This document shows, one piece after another, positions 43,901-52,022 of a DNA stretch of 64,000 bases. The stretch spans positions 35,715 to 99,714 of the forward strand of contig CAVPGM010000034.1 of the NCBI GenBank assembly GCA_963703945.1, in the 5' to 3' direction. This DNA is from JALORV01 sp963703945 (GTDB lineage Bacteria; Pseudomonadota; Gammaproteobacteria; Burkholderiales; Burkholderiaceae_F). The position numbers were made by a program, and so were the translations under genes. Numbering within the stretch: the first letter of the stretch is position 1; each line of letters begins with the position of its first letter. The notes beneath the pieces were generated by a model, which was not told the DNA's origin, made no database searches, and saw only the letters and a program-made list of their open reading frames with translations.

Positions 43901-44686
43901 TCACATGCCAGCGATGCTGCGCGCTCCGGCCCGTTGCTCAACCGCTGGCGGCGTCTTGCCAAACCAGAGTTGGTACATGGAAACGACGCCCATGAACGAA
44001 AAGCTCAAACCCATGATGCCGCCGCCGAGCATCGTGACTGCAGCGAACGGCTTGTACAGCTTGATGAGGTACCAGGAACTGACGTCCAGCGCGATCGCGA
44101 TAAACGGCAGCACGACGACAAAGGACTTGAACCAGACGGGGCGCATGTAAGCGTGGCTGAAGATCTGGCCAAGAATGAAAAAGATAAAAGTCATGCCGAA
44201 GAGGTGAACGTGCGAGACCCGCACCAGTGTGAAGACGTCGGCGCCGGTGTCCTGCTCGGTAACCTTCTGAACGCCCTCGAAGGTGCCGAGATTCGACAGG
44301 TGTGGGTTGCTGCCGTCATGGCAGCTCAGGCACCGCTTTTCAATTACCGGCTTGATGTCGGATTCGTATTGCGACCGCTCGGCGCCCCCCTGAGCCCAAG
44401 CGATGACACCCTTGGACTCATCGGCAGGAAGCATCGCCGCCATCGGTCCCCGCAGCGCCGCTTCCAGCTTCGAGCCCTTGCCGCTGCCTGAGTAGGCGAT
44501 CACGACGTCCTGGTACGTGAGCTTTGACGCATCGCCGTCCCGGCCTGCGTACGAGTGATACAGGTAAACGAGCGCCATCAAATAGCCGGCGCCCATCAGA
44601 GCGAGCACTGCCGTGTACAGGACACGCAAGCTGGTCGGCAGCTCGGAGAAGTGCAGGTACGACCGGTGCAGTGGTTCAGCAGACAT
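43901..44686 (-). CDS. Membrane protein with one c-type haem site, unknown family
   Basis: The 261-residue protein has an N-terminal helix (about residues 19-43) and a periplasmic segment containing the single haem site RCLSCHDGSNPH. Four more hydrophobic helices follow (about residues 135-245; VRVSHVHLFGMTFIFFILGQIFS). Histidines in the helices (SHVHLFG, FSHAYMRP) could bind additional haem b. It lies between the monohaem cytochrome and a tetrahaem cytochrome on the same strand. I do not know the family. A role passing electrons from quinol to periplasmic cytochromes is inferred from context. Confidence 0.7.
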   Translation of the reverse strand: MSAEPLHRSYLHFSELPTSLRVLYTAVLALMGAGYLMALVYLYHSYAGRDGDASKLTYQDVVIAYSGSGKGSKLEAALRGPMAAMLPADESKGVIAWAQGGAERSQYESDIKPVIEKRCLSCHDGSNPHLSNLGTFEGVQKVTEQDTGADVFTLVRVSHVHLFGMTFIFFILGQIFSHAYMRPVWFKSFVVVLPFIAIALDVSSWYLIKLYKPFAAVTMLGGGIMGLSFSFMGVVSMYQLWFGKTPPAVEQRAGARSIAGM

Positions 44687-44727
44687 GCTTCATTTCCCTG
44701 GTTGACCCTGATTCGCCAAAACTGCCA

Positions 44728-45975
44728 TCACTTGGGCGGAAGCAGCACATAGATGACCGAGCGGGGCTTTTGGCGCGCATAGTACGCGGCCAGCGCCTCG
44801 ACGTCGGCTTCGCTTAGAGAGCTCGACATCGCAGACATCGCCGAGCTCTTGCGTTCGCCCGTCCGGTACGCATGCAGCACTTTCTCGTGGTAATCCGCGC
44901 GCTGTCCCGCGATCGCCGGCATGTGCGGATCGGTCGAATTGCCGTTGATGCCGTGACAGCGGTCACAGCGCTGTACCCATTCCGATGTTGAAAGCGGGGC
45001 ACGCGCCTTGGTCGGAAGCGGCTCCTGCTTCGCATAGTAGGCGGCGAGATTCTTCATTGTCGCTTCGTCGATCGTCGCCGCAACACCCTTCATCGTCTCG
45101 TCGGCCCGCGTACCGCTCTTGTAGCCGCGCATTGCTTCGACGAAATATCCCGCGTCCTGCCCCGCGAGGTTCGGAACCGTTGCGCTGCTGGTGACGCCCT
45201 TGTCGCCGTGGCAACCCGCACACGCCGCAGCCGCGCGGGCGCCAGCCGGCTCGTCGCCGGCCGCCGGGGTCTTCGCCTTTGCCGGCTTCTGCAGCGCGTA
45301 ATAGAGCGCGACGTTTTTCAGATCGGCGTCGCTCATTCCTGCGGCGATCGACTTCATCATGTCGTGCTTGCGCTGCCCGCTCTTGTACGCAAGGGTTGCA
45401 TCGTAGAAGTGCTTTGGATCGAGCGCGACCACGTTGGGCATTCCCGCCATGCTGCTGACACCGCTCTCACCATGGCAACCCGCACAGCTGCCGGCAACCG
45501 CCTGACCGGCCTTGACCGGGTCGACGCGCGCGGCCGCCTTCGCTGCAGCCGCCTTGGTTTCGGCGGCGGCGGCCGGCGCAGCTGGTTCAAGGCTGGCGTA
45601 GTACGCCGCAACCTTCACCAGCGCATCGTCGTTCATGAACTTGACCGCATCGCCCATCGCCTTGTCCGGACGGCCACCCGCCTGATAGACGCGCAACTCC
45701 ACATACAGATAGCCGGGGCGCTGTCCAGCAATGTTCGGCACGTTCTTTCCGGTACTCAAGCCGTCGATCCCGTGGCAGTTCGCGCAACTGGCCTGGGCGA
45801 CCTTCTTTCCCTCGGCAATTTCCGTCGCTCCGGCAAACACCGCCCGCATGTCAGTTGCCGGACTGCCCTTGGCCGGAGACGCGGATTTCGCTTGCGCCTG
45901 CGCCGCTCCTGCGAGCAGCACGCCGGCGCAAAAAAGAGCGCCAGCGCCAATTGCTCTTCCAAGACCTCGCTTCAT
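44728..45975 (-). CDS. Tetrahaem cytochrome c of four class I domains (c4-like)
   Basis: After a signal peptide (ending AGAAQAQA) come four consecutive class I cytochrome domains with CANCH, CAGCH, CAGCH and CDRCH. Each is followed by a cytochrome c4-like pattern (PNIAGQ...Y...GxR...M). Ala/Pro/Lys-rich linkers separate domains one and two. This looks like a doubled c4 and is probably a periplasmic electron wire. GAGGAAC lies before the ATG at 45975. The same layout, with an identical CDRCH in the last domain, occurs in the gene at 49595, so the two are likely paralogues. Confidence 0.88.
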   Translation of the reverse strand: MKRGLGRAIGAGALFCAGVLLAGAAQAQAKSASPAKGSPATDMRAVFAGATEIAEGKKVAQASCANCHGIDGLSTGKNVPNIAGQRPGYLYVELRVYQAGGRPDKAMGDAVKFMNDDALVKVAAYYASLEPAAPAAAAETKAAAAKAAARVDPVKAGQAVAGSCAGCHGESGVSSMAGMPNVVALDPKHFYDATLAYKSGQRKHDMMKSIAAGMSDADLKNVALYYALQKPAKAKTPAAGDEPAGARAAAACAGCHGDKGVTSSATVPNLAGQDAGYFVEAMRGYKSGTRADETMKGVAATIDEATMKNLAAYYAKQEPLPTKARAPLSTSEWVQRCDRCHGINGNSTDPHMPAIAGQRADYHEKVLHAYRTGERKSSAMSAMSSSLSEADVEALAAYYARQKPRSVIYVLLPPK

Positions 45976-46027
45976 CAACTGTTCCTCAGAACGTTATCCC
46001 GCGGCCAATCCCTGCGCTGGCCGGAGG

Positions 46028-47230
46028 TCAATGTGCGCCTGCGACCGCCAGCGACCCGGAAGTATGCCCGTCCTCCCAGGGCGGGAACAGCTTGATGGCA
46101 CCGAGCAGCACCACGAGTGGAGCGAGGGTCAGCAGGATGGCCATAAGTGCGCCCTCCTGGCCCAGAATCGGCAGATCGTAAAAGACAAGGCCTTTGCCGG
46201 TTTTCGAGAGTTCCTGTCCGCCGATCACGACGTTCCAGCGCATCATGAACACGGAAAACAGAACCAACGATGCGGAGGTCGTGACGCCGAACACCAGTGC
46301 GCGACCGGTCGTGCCCCGCCAGATCATGTACGAGAGCCAGAGCATCGGCAATGCCGCGCCGATGCCGAACTGCAGAATGAAGTACGGGATCAGGAGCGGG
46401 CCGGTGACGAACTCCATGATCATCTCCACGCCCTCGCGTCCCTTGTAGACGATGTTCGCGAACTCGAGCCATTCGAGTACAAACGCGACCATGATGAACG
46501 CCCACACTGTGTAGGCCATCCCCTTCAGACACGCGAGGTCGACGGGCACCCGGCGCAGCTTGCAGGACACGACATACAAGACGATCAGCAGCGAAACGCC
46601 GGAAATGATTGCAGAGAACAGGAAGATGACCGGCATCAGGTCGGATGACCACCACTCCCTGGACTTGAGTGAGCCAAACAGGAATCCGACATACCCGTGC
46701 AAGCCGTGCGCCCCGGGGATGCCGATGACCGCGAGCCAGAATACCCACTTCTGGTCGATTGCCAGCGAGCGTTCGGAAACGTCATAGGAACCGAGCGTAA
46801 GCACTTTGTAGACCTTGCCGAGCAGGTCCTTCCGCTTCTGTGCCTGCTCGACGATGTAGGGACGGTAGGCGAACCACAGTTCCAGCATCAGCAGCACGAC
46901 ATAGAAGGTCGCGAAGAAGCCGAACATGGCCATCGCCGAGGTCAGGTGCGGCGTGATCATCGCGTTGAAGGCATGCAGCGGCTGCCCGAGATGTAGCAGC
47001 AGCGGCAGCGGCACGAACAGCATGCAGCACAGCGACGTCAGCAGCGCTAGGTGGGCAACGGGTTTCAGACGCTCGAAGCCGAACACCTGATACAGGCTGG
47101 ACACCGTGAATGCACCGGCGACCAGGCCGGTCAGATATGGATAGACGGCGAGCAGGACGGTCCAGTCAATGATCGTCTCGTTGGGAAACACCCAACCGAA
47201 GTACTGGGCGAAGTGCGCATGCGTTTCCAC
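46028..47230 (-). CDS. NrfD/PsrC-type membrane quinone-interacting subunit
   Basis: The 400-residue integral membrane protein has about nine to ten helices. It is typical of NrfD/PsrC/TtrC/ActC subunits, which exchange electrons between quinones and a bound FeS subunit. Recognisable parts are YPYLTGLVAGAFTVSSLYQV, LHLGQPLHAFNA and LDLACLKGMAYT-like segments. It starts at a GTG that shares one base with the stop of the FeS gene, so coupling is tight. No molybdopterin catalytic subunit is nearby, so the final electron acceptor or donor is probably one of the cytochromes. Confidence 0.88.
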   Translation of the reverse strand: METHAHFAQYFGWVFPNETIIDWTVLLAVYPYLTGLVAGAFTVSSLYQVFGFERLKPVAHLALLTSLCCMLFVPLPLLLHLGQPLHAFNAMITPHLTSAMAMFGFFATFYVVLLMLELWFAYRPYIVEQAQKRKDLLGKVYKVLTLGSYDVSERSLAIDQKWVFWLAVIGIPGAHGLHGYVGFLFGSLKSREWWSSDLMPVIFLFSAIISGVSLLIVLYVVSCKLRRVPVDLACLKGMAYTVWAFIMVAFVLEWLEFANIVYKGREGVEMIMEFVTGPLLIPYFILQFGIGAALPMLWLSYMIWRGTTGRALVFGVTTSASLVLFSVFMMRWNVVIGGQELSKTGKGLVFYDLPILGQEGALMAILLTLAPLVVLLGAIKLFPPWEDGHTSGSLAVAGAH

Positions 47231-48066
47231 TAGCTGACCTCCTTGTCGATGCCGACGTAGAACACTCTCGGCGAATTGCCCGACTCGGGACGAAGCACTT
47301 GCACGCGGTTGTTGCGGATGAACAGACTGATGGGGCTCTGCTTGTCGAGTGTGTTACCGAAGACCCGGGCGCCGACCGGGCAAGCTTCGACGCAGGCGGG
47401 TTGCAGACCCTTGGTAATGCGGTGGTAGCACCAGTTGCACTTGTCCGGGACTCCCTTCTCCTCGTTGAAGTAGCGAACGCCATAGGGACACGCCTGTACG
47501 CAGTAGCGGCAGCCGATGCAGTGCTTCTCGTCAATCAGCACCACCCCGTCCTTGGTCTGAAACGTCGCCCCCACCGGGCAAACCTGCACACAGGCCGGGT
47601 TCTCGCACTGGTTGCACAGCTTGGGAACGAAGAAGGCCTTCTCCACCTTCGCGTTCTGATAGCGATTGGCGAACCGGTACTTGCTCTGCGAGCCCGAGGC
47701 GGCGATGTTGACCGGATCCTGCTGGCTGTCGATCCGTGCCCGGGTTTCGCCTTCGAGGTAGACGTAGCGCTCCACCCAGGTTCGGAACTGGTGCGCGTTG
47801 CCCGGCACGTCGTTTTCCGTCTTGCACGCCTCGACGCAGCGCAGGCAGCCGATGCACTTGTTGGCGTCGACGCCAAACGCCCACCGGTACTTGGTCCAGT
47901 CGTAGTCCTGAGTCGGAAACGATCCGCCTGCGCTGATTGCCGCTCGCGCGGCGACAGGAGCAAATGCGCCCACGGCAGCGGCGCCGGCACAGGTCACCGC
48001 GGCGAGGCCGAGTTTGCCCAGGAATTTGCGGCGTGCGTCAAAGCTTGGCAAGGAGTCAGTCGTCAT
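47230..48066 (-). CDS. Four-cluster ferredoxin-type subunit (PsrB/NrfC/DsrO-like)
   Basis: The protein begins with a twin-arginine signal (DARRKFLGKLGLAAVTC). It carries sixteen cysteines in four groups, CIGCLRCVEAC, CNQCENPACVQVC, CIGCRYCVQAC and CNWCYHR...ACVEAC, enough for four [4Fe-4S] clusters. It is the periplasmic electron-transfer partner of the NrfD protein encoded immediately downstream. I use the ATG at 48066; a GTG at 48081 is possible. It follows the hexahaem gene by 11 bp. Confidence 0.9.
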   Translation of the reverse strand: MTTDSLPSFDARRKFLGKLGLAAVTCAGAAAVGAFAPVAARAAISAGGSFPTQDYDWTKYRWAFGVDANKCIGCLRCVEACKTENDVPGNAHQFRTWVERYVYLEGETRARIDSQQDPVNIAASGSQSKYRFANRYQNAKVEKAFFVPKLCNQCENPACVQVCPVGATFQTKDGVVLIDEKHCIGCRYCVQACPYGVRYFNEEKGVPDKCNWCYHRITKGLQPACVEACPVGARVFGNTLDKQSPISLFIRNNRVQVLRPESGNSPRVFYVGIDKEVS

Positions 48067-48077
48067 CGCGTCGCCTT

Positions 48078-49064
48078 TCACTTCTTCGTGGGCTGGCAGC
48101 TCTGCGTTGCGTAGTAGGCCGCGAGATCGGTGATGTCCGCGTCGCTCAGCCCTCGGACGACACCGGCCATCGTCGGGTCCTTGCGCAAGCCGCCCCGGAA
48201 TGCCTTCAGTACGTTGATCAGGTAACCCGCTTTCTGCCCGGCAAAGTTCGGCCAGGCCGGATTGGCTCCAATGCCCGTCTCGCCGTGGCAGGCGGCGCAG
48301 TTCTTGGCCAGCCCTTTGCCCGCCTCGACATTCGCACCCGCGAGCGTGGCTGCTGTTCGGTCTGCGCAGTTCAGCCCCGCGTAGTAGGCGGCCAGGTTGC
48401 GGATGTCTTCGTCACTAAGCGCCTTGGCGAGCGGCGTCATCATCACGTCCTGCTGGTCGCCCGACTTGTACGCACTCATGATTCGCACCAGGTAGGCGGC
48501 GTGCTGCCCACCCAGGTTCGGCCAAGTGTCGTTCGGGCTGATGCCTTTGGCGCCGTGGCAGGACGCGCACTCCGCGTCCGCCCGCTTGCGCCCGGCAGCA
48601 GCGTCACCTTCCACCTTGGCCGCGACTGCCGCGATCTTCGGCGCGTGAGGGTTGTGGCAGGTCTTGCACTGCTGACTAGCGGCGTGCTGCGCAACGACGA
48701 CCTGGGGCTGCGTCTGTGGCCGTCCTGGCATGGCCTCGTGGCACAGGGTGCACAACGCGACGGTATCGGAGGGAATCGGCAGCTTGCCGTTTTCCGGGTG
48801 TCCCTTTGCCGCGCCATGGCAGGTCTCGCACGCCACCGACTTGTGATTGTTGGCGGACCACTCAGCATGGCGTTCGGCGTGACAATTCGCGCAGTAACCC
48901 GCCCCCTGGAATACCGGTTCCTTTGCCGCGATCTCCGGAACCGCGTTCGCCCGGAAATGCCCAAACCGGTAGAAGGACTCCGGCACCAGAAACGACCTTA
49001 CGATCAGAGCAACTACCATCGCAGCGCCGAGGAGCATGAGCAATCGAGTGACATGCTTGGGCAT
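48078..49064 (-). CDS. Membrane-anchored hexahaem cytochrome c (tetrahaem plus c4-like fusion)
   Basis: The protein has a single N-terminal membrane anchor (residues 8-25). Two different cytochrome modules follow. Residues 55-150 hold four sites (CANCH, CETCH, CTLCH, CKTCH) spaced as in tetrahaem cytochrome c3/NapC-like proteins (CANCHAERHAEW, CHNPHAPK). Residues 160-320 hold two class I c4-like domains (CASCHGAKG, CAACHGETG). It is the first gene of the leftward operon leading to the FeS and NrfD genes. I infer that it takes electrons from the membrane module and passes them to soluble cytochromes. Confidence 0.85.
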   Translation of the reverse strand: MPKHVTRLLMLLGAAMVVALIVRSFLVPESFYRFGHFRANAVPEIAAKEPVFQGAGYCANCHAERHAEWSANNHKSVACETCHGAAKGHPENGKLPIPSDTVALCTLCHEAMPGRPQTQPQVVVAQHAASQQCKTCHNPHAPKIAAVAAKVEGDAAAGRKRADAECASCHGAKGISPNDTWPNLGGQHAAYLVRIMSAYKSGDQQDVMMTPLAKALSDEDIRNLAAYYAGLNCADRTAATLAGANVEAGKGLAKNCAACHGETGIGANPAWPNFAGQKAGYLINVLKAFRGGLRKDPTMAGVVRGLSDADITDLAAYYATQSCQPTKK

Positions 49065-49594
49065 AACGATCCCGTCTCCTGTTCGCCGTTCCTCAATCCC
49101 GCAATGGGTCGGCGCTCACCGGATAACCGCGATGAACGCGACGTCCTCAGTGCCGCCGGACCACGCGCATCGGACCGCCGGATGGCAATGCCTCTCGCAG
49201 CCAGAGTCCGAAGACCAATCCTCCGACGAGCTTCGCTGCTGGGTGCGCGCACATCCTTCCTGAACTCCTACGAGCCGGCGCTGGCAGATTGCGCTCGCCG
49301 CGCCGCCTGCCTCTTGACTGACATCAAGGTTGGGGCAGCGCCTACCGACGGTCGTATGCACGCACTGCTCGCCTGCCGCACAATCCGCACCGTACGACGG
49401 TGATATGTCGTTCGACCGGGCGCTCAGGAAATCTCGCTTCTGCCTTTTGAGTTGTGTCGTGGCAGTCCATACTGCGCGGCGAAAGAGGCGAGCCAAGTTG
49501 TGTCCGGTTAAGTTCAAGGCCGAGAACGGGTGTAAACACGGCAGAGCGATCACTGCGAATGTTTTGGTCGAATCGTTTACCTATGGAATCTCCG
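49065..49594. other. Divergent 530-bp regulatory interval
   Basis: No convincing gene lies between the two divergent cytochrome genes. The interval holds an FNR-like palindrome (49314-49327) near its middle and a small perfect hairpin CACCGT-ACG-ACGGTG at 49388-49402. Short open frames here lack ribosome binding sites and recognisable sequence. Confidence 0.5.
49314..49327. promoter_or_regulatory. FNR/DNR-like binding site, divergent cytochrome genes
   Basis: TTGAC-TGAC-ATCAA differs at one position from the FNR consensus TTGAT-N4-ATCAA. It lies about 255 bp before the hexahaem start and 270 bp before the tetrahaem lipoprotein start, so long leaders or an upstream promoter would be needed. 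It matches the sites at 53340 and 55794. Confidence 0.55.
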
Positions 49595-50734
49595 ATGAAG
49601 AGTCTTCTCACAGGCATGGCATTGGTGCTAGTGCTGGTTGGCTGCGGCGAGCGCAAGGAGCCGACCTCTCCGGCGGTGGCGGCGAAGGCACCTGTTGCCG
49701 ACATCAATGCCGGCAAAGCCTATGCCGAGCGCTCCTGCAGGGGCTGCCATGGAATGGACGGCAAAGGTGCGGGACCGGCCATCCCGAACCTGGCGGCACA
49801 ACGGGAGGGCTATCTGCTGGCGTCGCTCAAGGAATACAAGGAGGGCAAGCGGCACCACACAGGATTGCGAGACCTGGCAAAAAAGATGACCGACGCGGAC
49901 ATGCGCGATATCGCGGCGTACTACGCGGCACAACCACCGGTCGCCACTTCGGCAGCGGCTGGGATCAAGCACTCCTCGCCGTATGAGCAGGGCAAGCAGC
50001 TTGCCCAAGCTTGCGCTAAATGCCACGGGGAGGACGGCAACGCCAAGACGCCCGGCACGCCGAGCCTGGCAGGGCAACAGCCCGTCTATCTCGTGGCCGC
50101 GATCCACGAGTACCACCGCGGTGACCGCGCCATTGGAACGATGCGGTCGATGATGAGCGAATCGGACCGGCTGGCACTGGAAAGCCTGGCGCTGTACTTC
50201 TCCGGCCAAACTCCAGTCCAACGTCCCGCGCCTCGGCGCGGAAATGCAGCAGCCGGCGAGCAGCTCAGCACCGCGTGCGGCGGATGCCACGGAGTCCATG
50301 GAGTGAGCCGCGACGCCCAGACGCCGAGCCTTGCGGGTCAGGACTTCGACTATTTGCTCAAAGCAACCAAGGCCTACTGGACCACGCGCAAGAACTGGGG
50401 CATGCAACGCTACGTGGCCGGACTCAGCGAAAAGGATGTCGAAGATATCGTCGCGTACTACGCGGCGCAGGCGCCGAAAGCCCCCGATCAGGTGCCGAAA
50501 TCCACACAGGACCTAGCCGCGCAATGCGATCGTTGCCATGACCAGGACAGCAGCGGATCGGCAGTGGCACCAAAAATGAGAGGGCAGGACAAGGACTACC
50601 TCGTCATGGCCCTGCGGAACTATCGCGACGACGGCAACCGCGAAAGCTCGACCATGCACCGCATGAGTTTCCCCTACAGCAACGCCATGATCGAGAGCCT
50701 CGCCGCCTGGTACGCGAGCCAGCCCGCGAAATAA
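49595..50734 (+). CDS. Tetrahaem c4-like cytochrome lipoprotein
   Basis: The start is MKSLLTGMALVLVLVGCGER, a lipoprotein signal with lipobox LVGC, so the protein is probably anchored to a membrane through Cys17. Four class I cytochrome domains follow with CRGCH, CAKCH, CGGCH and CDRCH, each with c4-type spacing (PNLAAQREGYLLASL). I use the ATG at 49595; one at 49583 is in frame. It is divergent from the operon that encodes a similar four-domain cytochrome. If it reaches the outer membrane it could be the outward end of the chain; that is inference. Confidence 0.87.
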   Translation: MKSLLTGMALVLVLVGCGERKEPTSPAVAAKAPVADINAGKAYAERSCRGCHGMDGKGAGPAIPNLAAQREGYLLASLKEYKEGKRHHTGLRDLAKKMTDADMRDIAAYYAAQPPVATSAAAGIKHSSPYEQGKQLAQACAKCHGEDGNAKTPGTPSLAGQQPVYLVAAIHEYHRGDRAIGTMRSMMSESDRLALESLALYFSGQTPVQRPAPRRGNAAAGEQLSTACGGCHGVHGVSRDAQTPSLAGQDFDYLLKATKAYWTTRKNWGMQRYVAGLSEKDVEDIVAYYAAQAPKAPDQVPKSTQDLAAQCDRCHDQDSSGSAVAPKMRGQDKDYLVMALRNYRDDGNRESSTMHRMSFPYSNAMIESLAAWYASQPAK

Positions 50735-51144
50735 CCGCCAACCCGCATAGCTGTGGCATTGGGCGCGGACAGTCGGGCGGGCCACTAGACCGGCTCGAAG
50801 CACGAAATCTTGATCGTCCGAGTGCAGCGCTCAATAGTGCACACCACTCGAAGCGACGAACGATGGGTTGGCTGCCTACCGGTCAGACGCGTTGCCTCCT
50901 AGACGCCGTCCGGCTCGCTCCGAGTAAGAGCCCGTACTAACTCGGAACGCAATCTCGTCAGGAGGTTCGCATTTCGCCACACTGGCAGGGCGGCTCGCTT
51001 TTCCCTGCTGTGCGCTCCACATTGCGAGCGTTCCGGATGACAGTCGGAACTTGCACACCAACGGCGCCAATGCGTTCGCATCCGCCATGCGCACGAACTC
51101 AACCGCCCCAGATGCCGGCGCCGAGAATTCGGCAACCGCGAAGG
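50735..51144. other. 410-bp interval with no supported gene
   Basis: This lies between the convergent tetrahaem lipoprotein gene and the cytochrome b gene. It contains only short open frames with no recognisable protein, and no clear terminator hairpin with a U-run. The lower coding quality compared with its flanks suggests decayed or non-coding DNA, but I cannot identify a source. Confidence 0.4.
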
Positions 51145-52011
51145 TCAGACGAGCGCGCTGAAGATGATCAGCCCGATCGTGATCAGCCCGAGCACCAGGC
51201 CGATGCTACCGAGTATGCGGCCGAACAGCACGGCCCCGGGCCGTGGTGCAGCGGTTTCGATCGACGCGAGTTCACCGCGCTCGACGAGCCGCGCGTATTC
51301 GATCGGCCGCTCGTCCTTTAGCTCGTGCTCGGGAATCTGGCCGGTGAAGATCACCGTGTCCATCGGGAACTTCTCGGGCCGCAGGTGACCGTTGAAGAAA
51401 TGGATCGTGAAGATGAAGCCGACCGCGAGCAGAGCTTCCTCGCCATGCACGATGGTCGTGATGTTGATCACCCAGCCGGGCAGGAAGTTCGCAAAAAACG
51501 TAGGGAACCACAGCATCAAGCCGGAGCCGCCGATGATCGCCATGCCCCAGAACACCCCCCAGTAGTCGAACTTTTCCCAGTAGGTGTAGCGGTCGAACTG
51601 CGGTCGCGGGCCGCGGCCGAAGAACCACTTGAACATGCCGATCACGTCCTGCCCGTCCTTCAGGTTCGGCACCAGCGAATACGGCCCCCAGAAGTAGCTC
51701 AGCCAGTCCGGTGCCATGAAAGCCCGCACGAACACGCGGATGACGTGCACGACGAACCCGACGATCATGATCGCGGCGCAGATGCGGTGGATCAGCGCTG
51801 CGGCCTCGAAGCCGCCCACCAGCTTCACGAAGGCGGGGGCCCACGCGTGATCGGCGAACAGCAGAGGCACGCCTGTCATCGCGCAGCCGACGAAGGTCAG
51901 CATCAGGACCGCATGCATGACACGCTCGATCGGCCCGAAGCGGCGGTAGTAGCGCTCCGGTGGTCTTGCTTGCGCCGCAGCCGGCGCGGTGATCGGAATC
52001 GCGGTTGACAT
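51145..52011 (-). CDS. FdnI-type dihaem cytochrome b (formate dehydrogenase gamma-like)
   Basis: The 288-residue membrane protein has four core helices plus a C-terminal helix. Histidines are placed as in FdnI/HydC cytochromes b (RVMHAVLML, ALIHRICAAIMIVGFVVHVIRV, IVHGEEALLAVGFIFTIHFFNGHLRPE). Such proteins carry electrons between quinone and a periplasmic partner. No formate dehydrogenase or hydrogenase gene is adjacent. The partner is almost certainly the 11-haem cytochrome 11 bp upstream, making a b/c-type quinone module. I use the ATG at 52011 with GAGGG before it. Confidence 0.88.
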   Translation of the reverse strand: MSTAIPITAPAAAQARPPERYYRRFGPIERVMHAVLMLTFVGCAMTGVPLLFADHAWAPAFVKLVGGFEAAALIHRICAAIMIVGFVVHVIRVFVRAFMAPDWLSYFWGPYSLVPNLKDGQDVIGMFKWFFGRGPRPQFDRYTYWEKFDYWGVFWGMAIIGGSGLMLWFPTFFANFLPGWVINITTIVHGEEALLAVGFIFTIHFFNGHLRPEKFPMDTVIFTGQIPEHELKDERPIEYARLVERGELASIETAAPRPGAVLFGRILGSIGLVLGLITIGLIIFSALV

Positions 52012-52022
52012 CGTTGCCCTCG

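Noticed and set aside
50876..51135. Short minus-strand frames of 72-78 codons before the cytochrome b end
   Set aside because: No ribosome binding site, no recognisable family, and two competing frames of similar quality.
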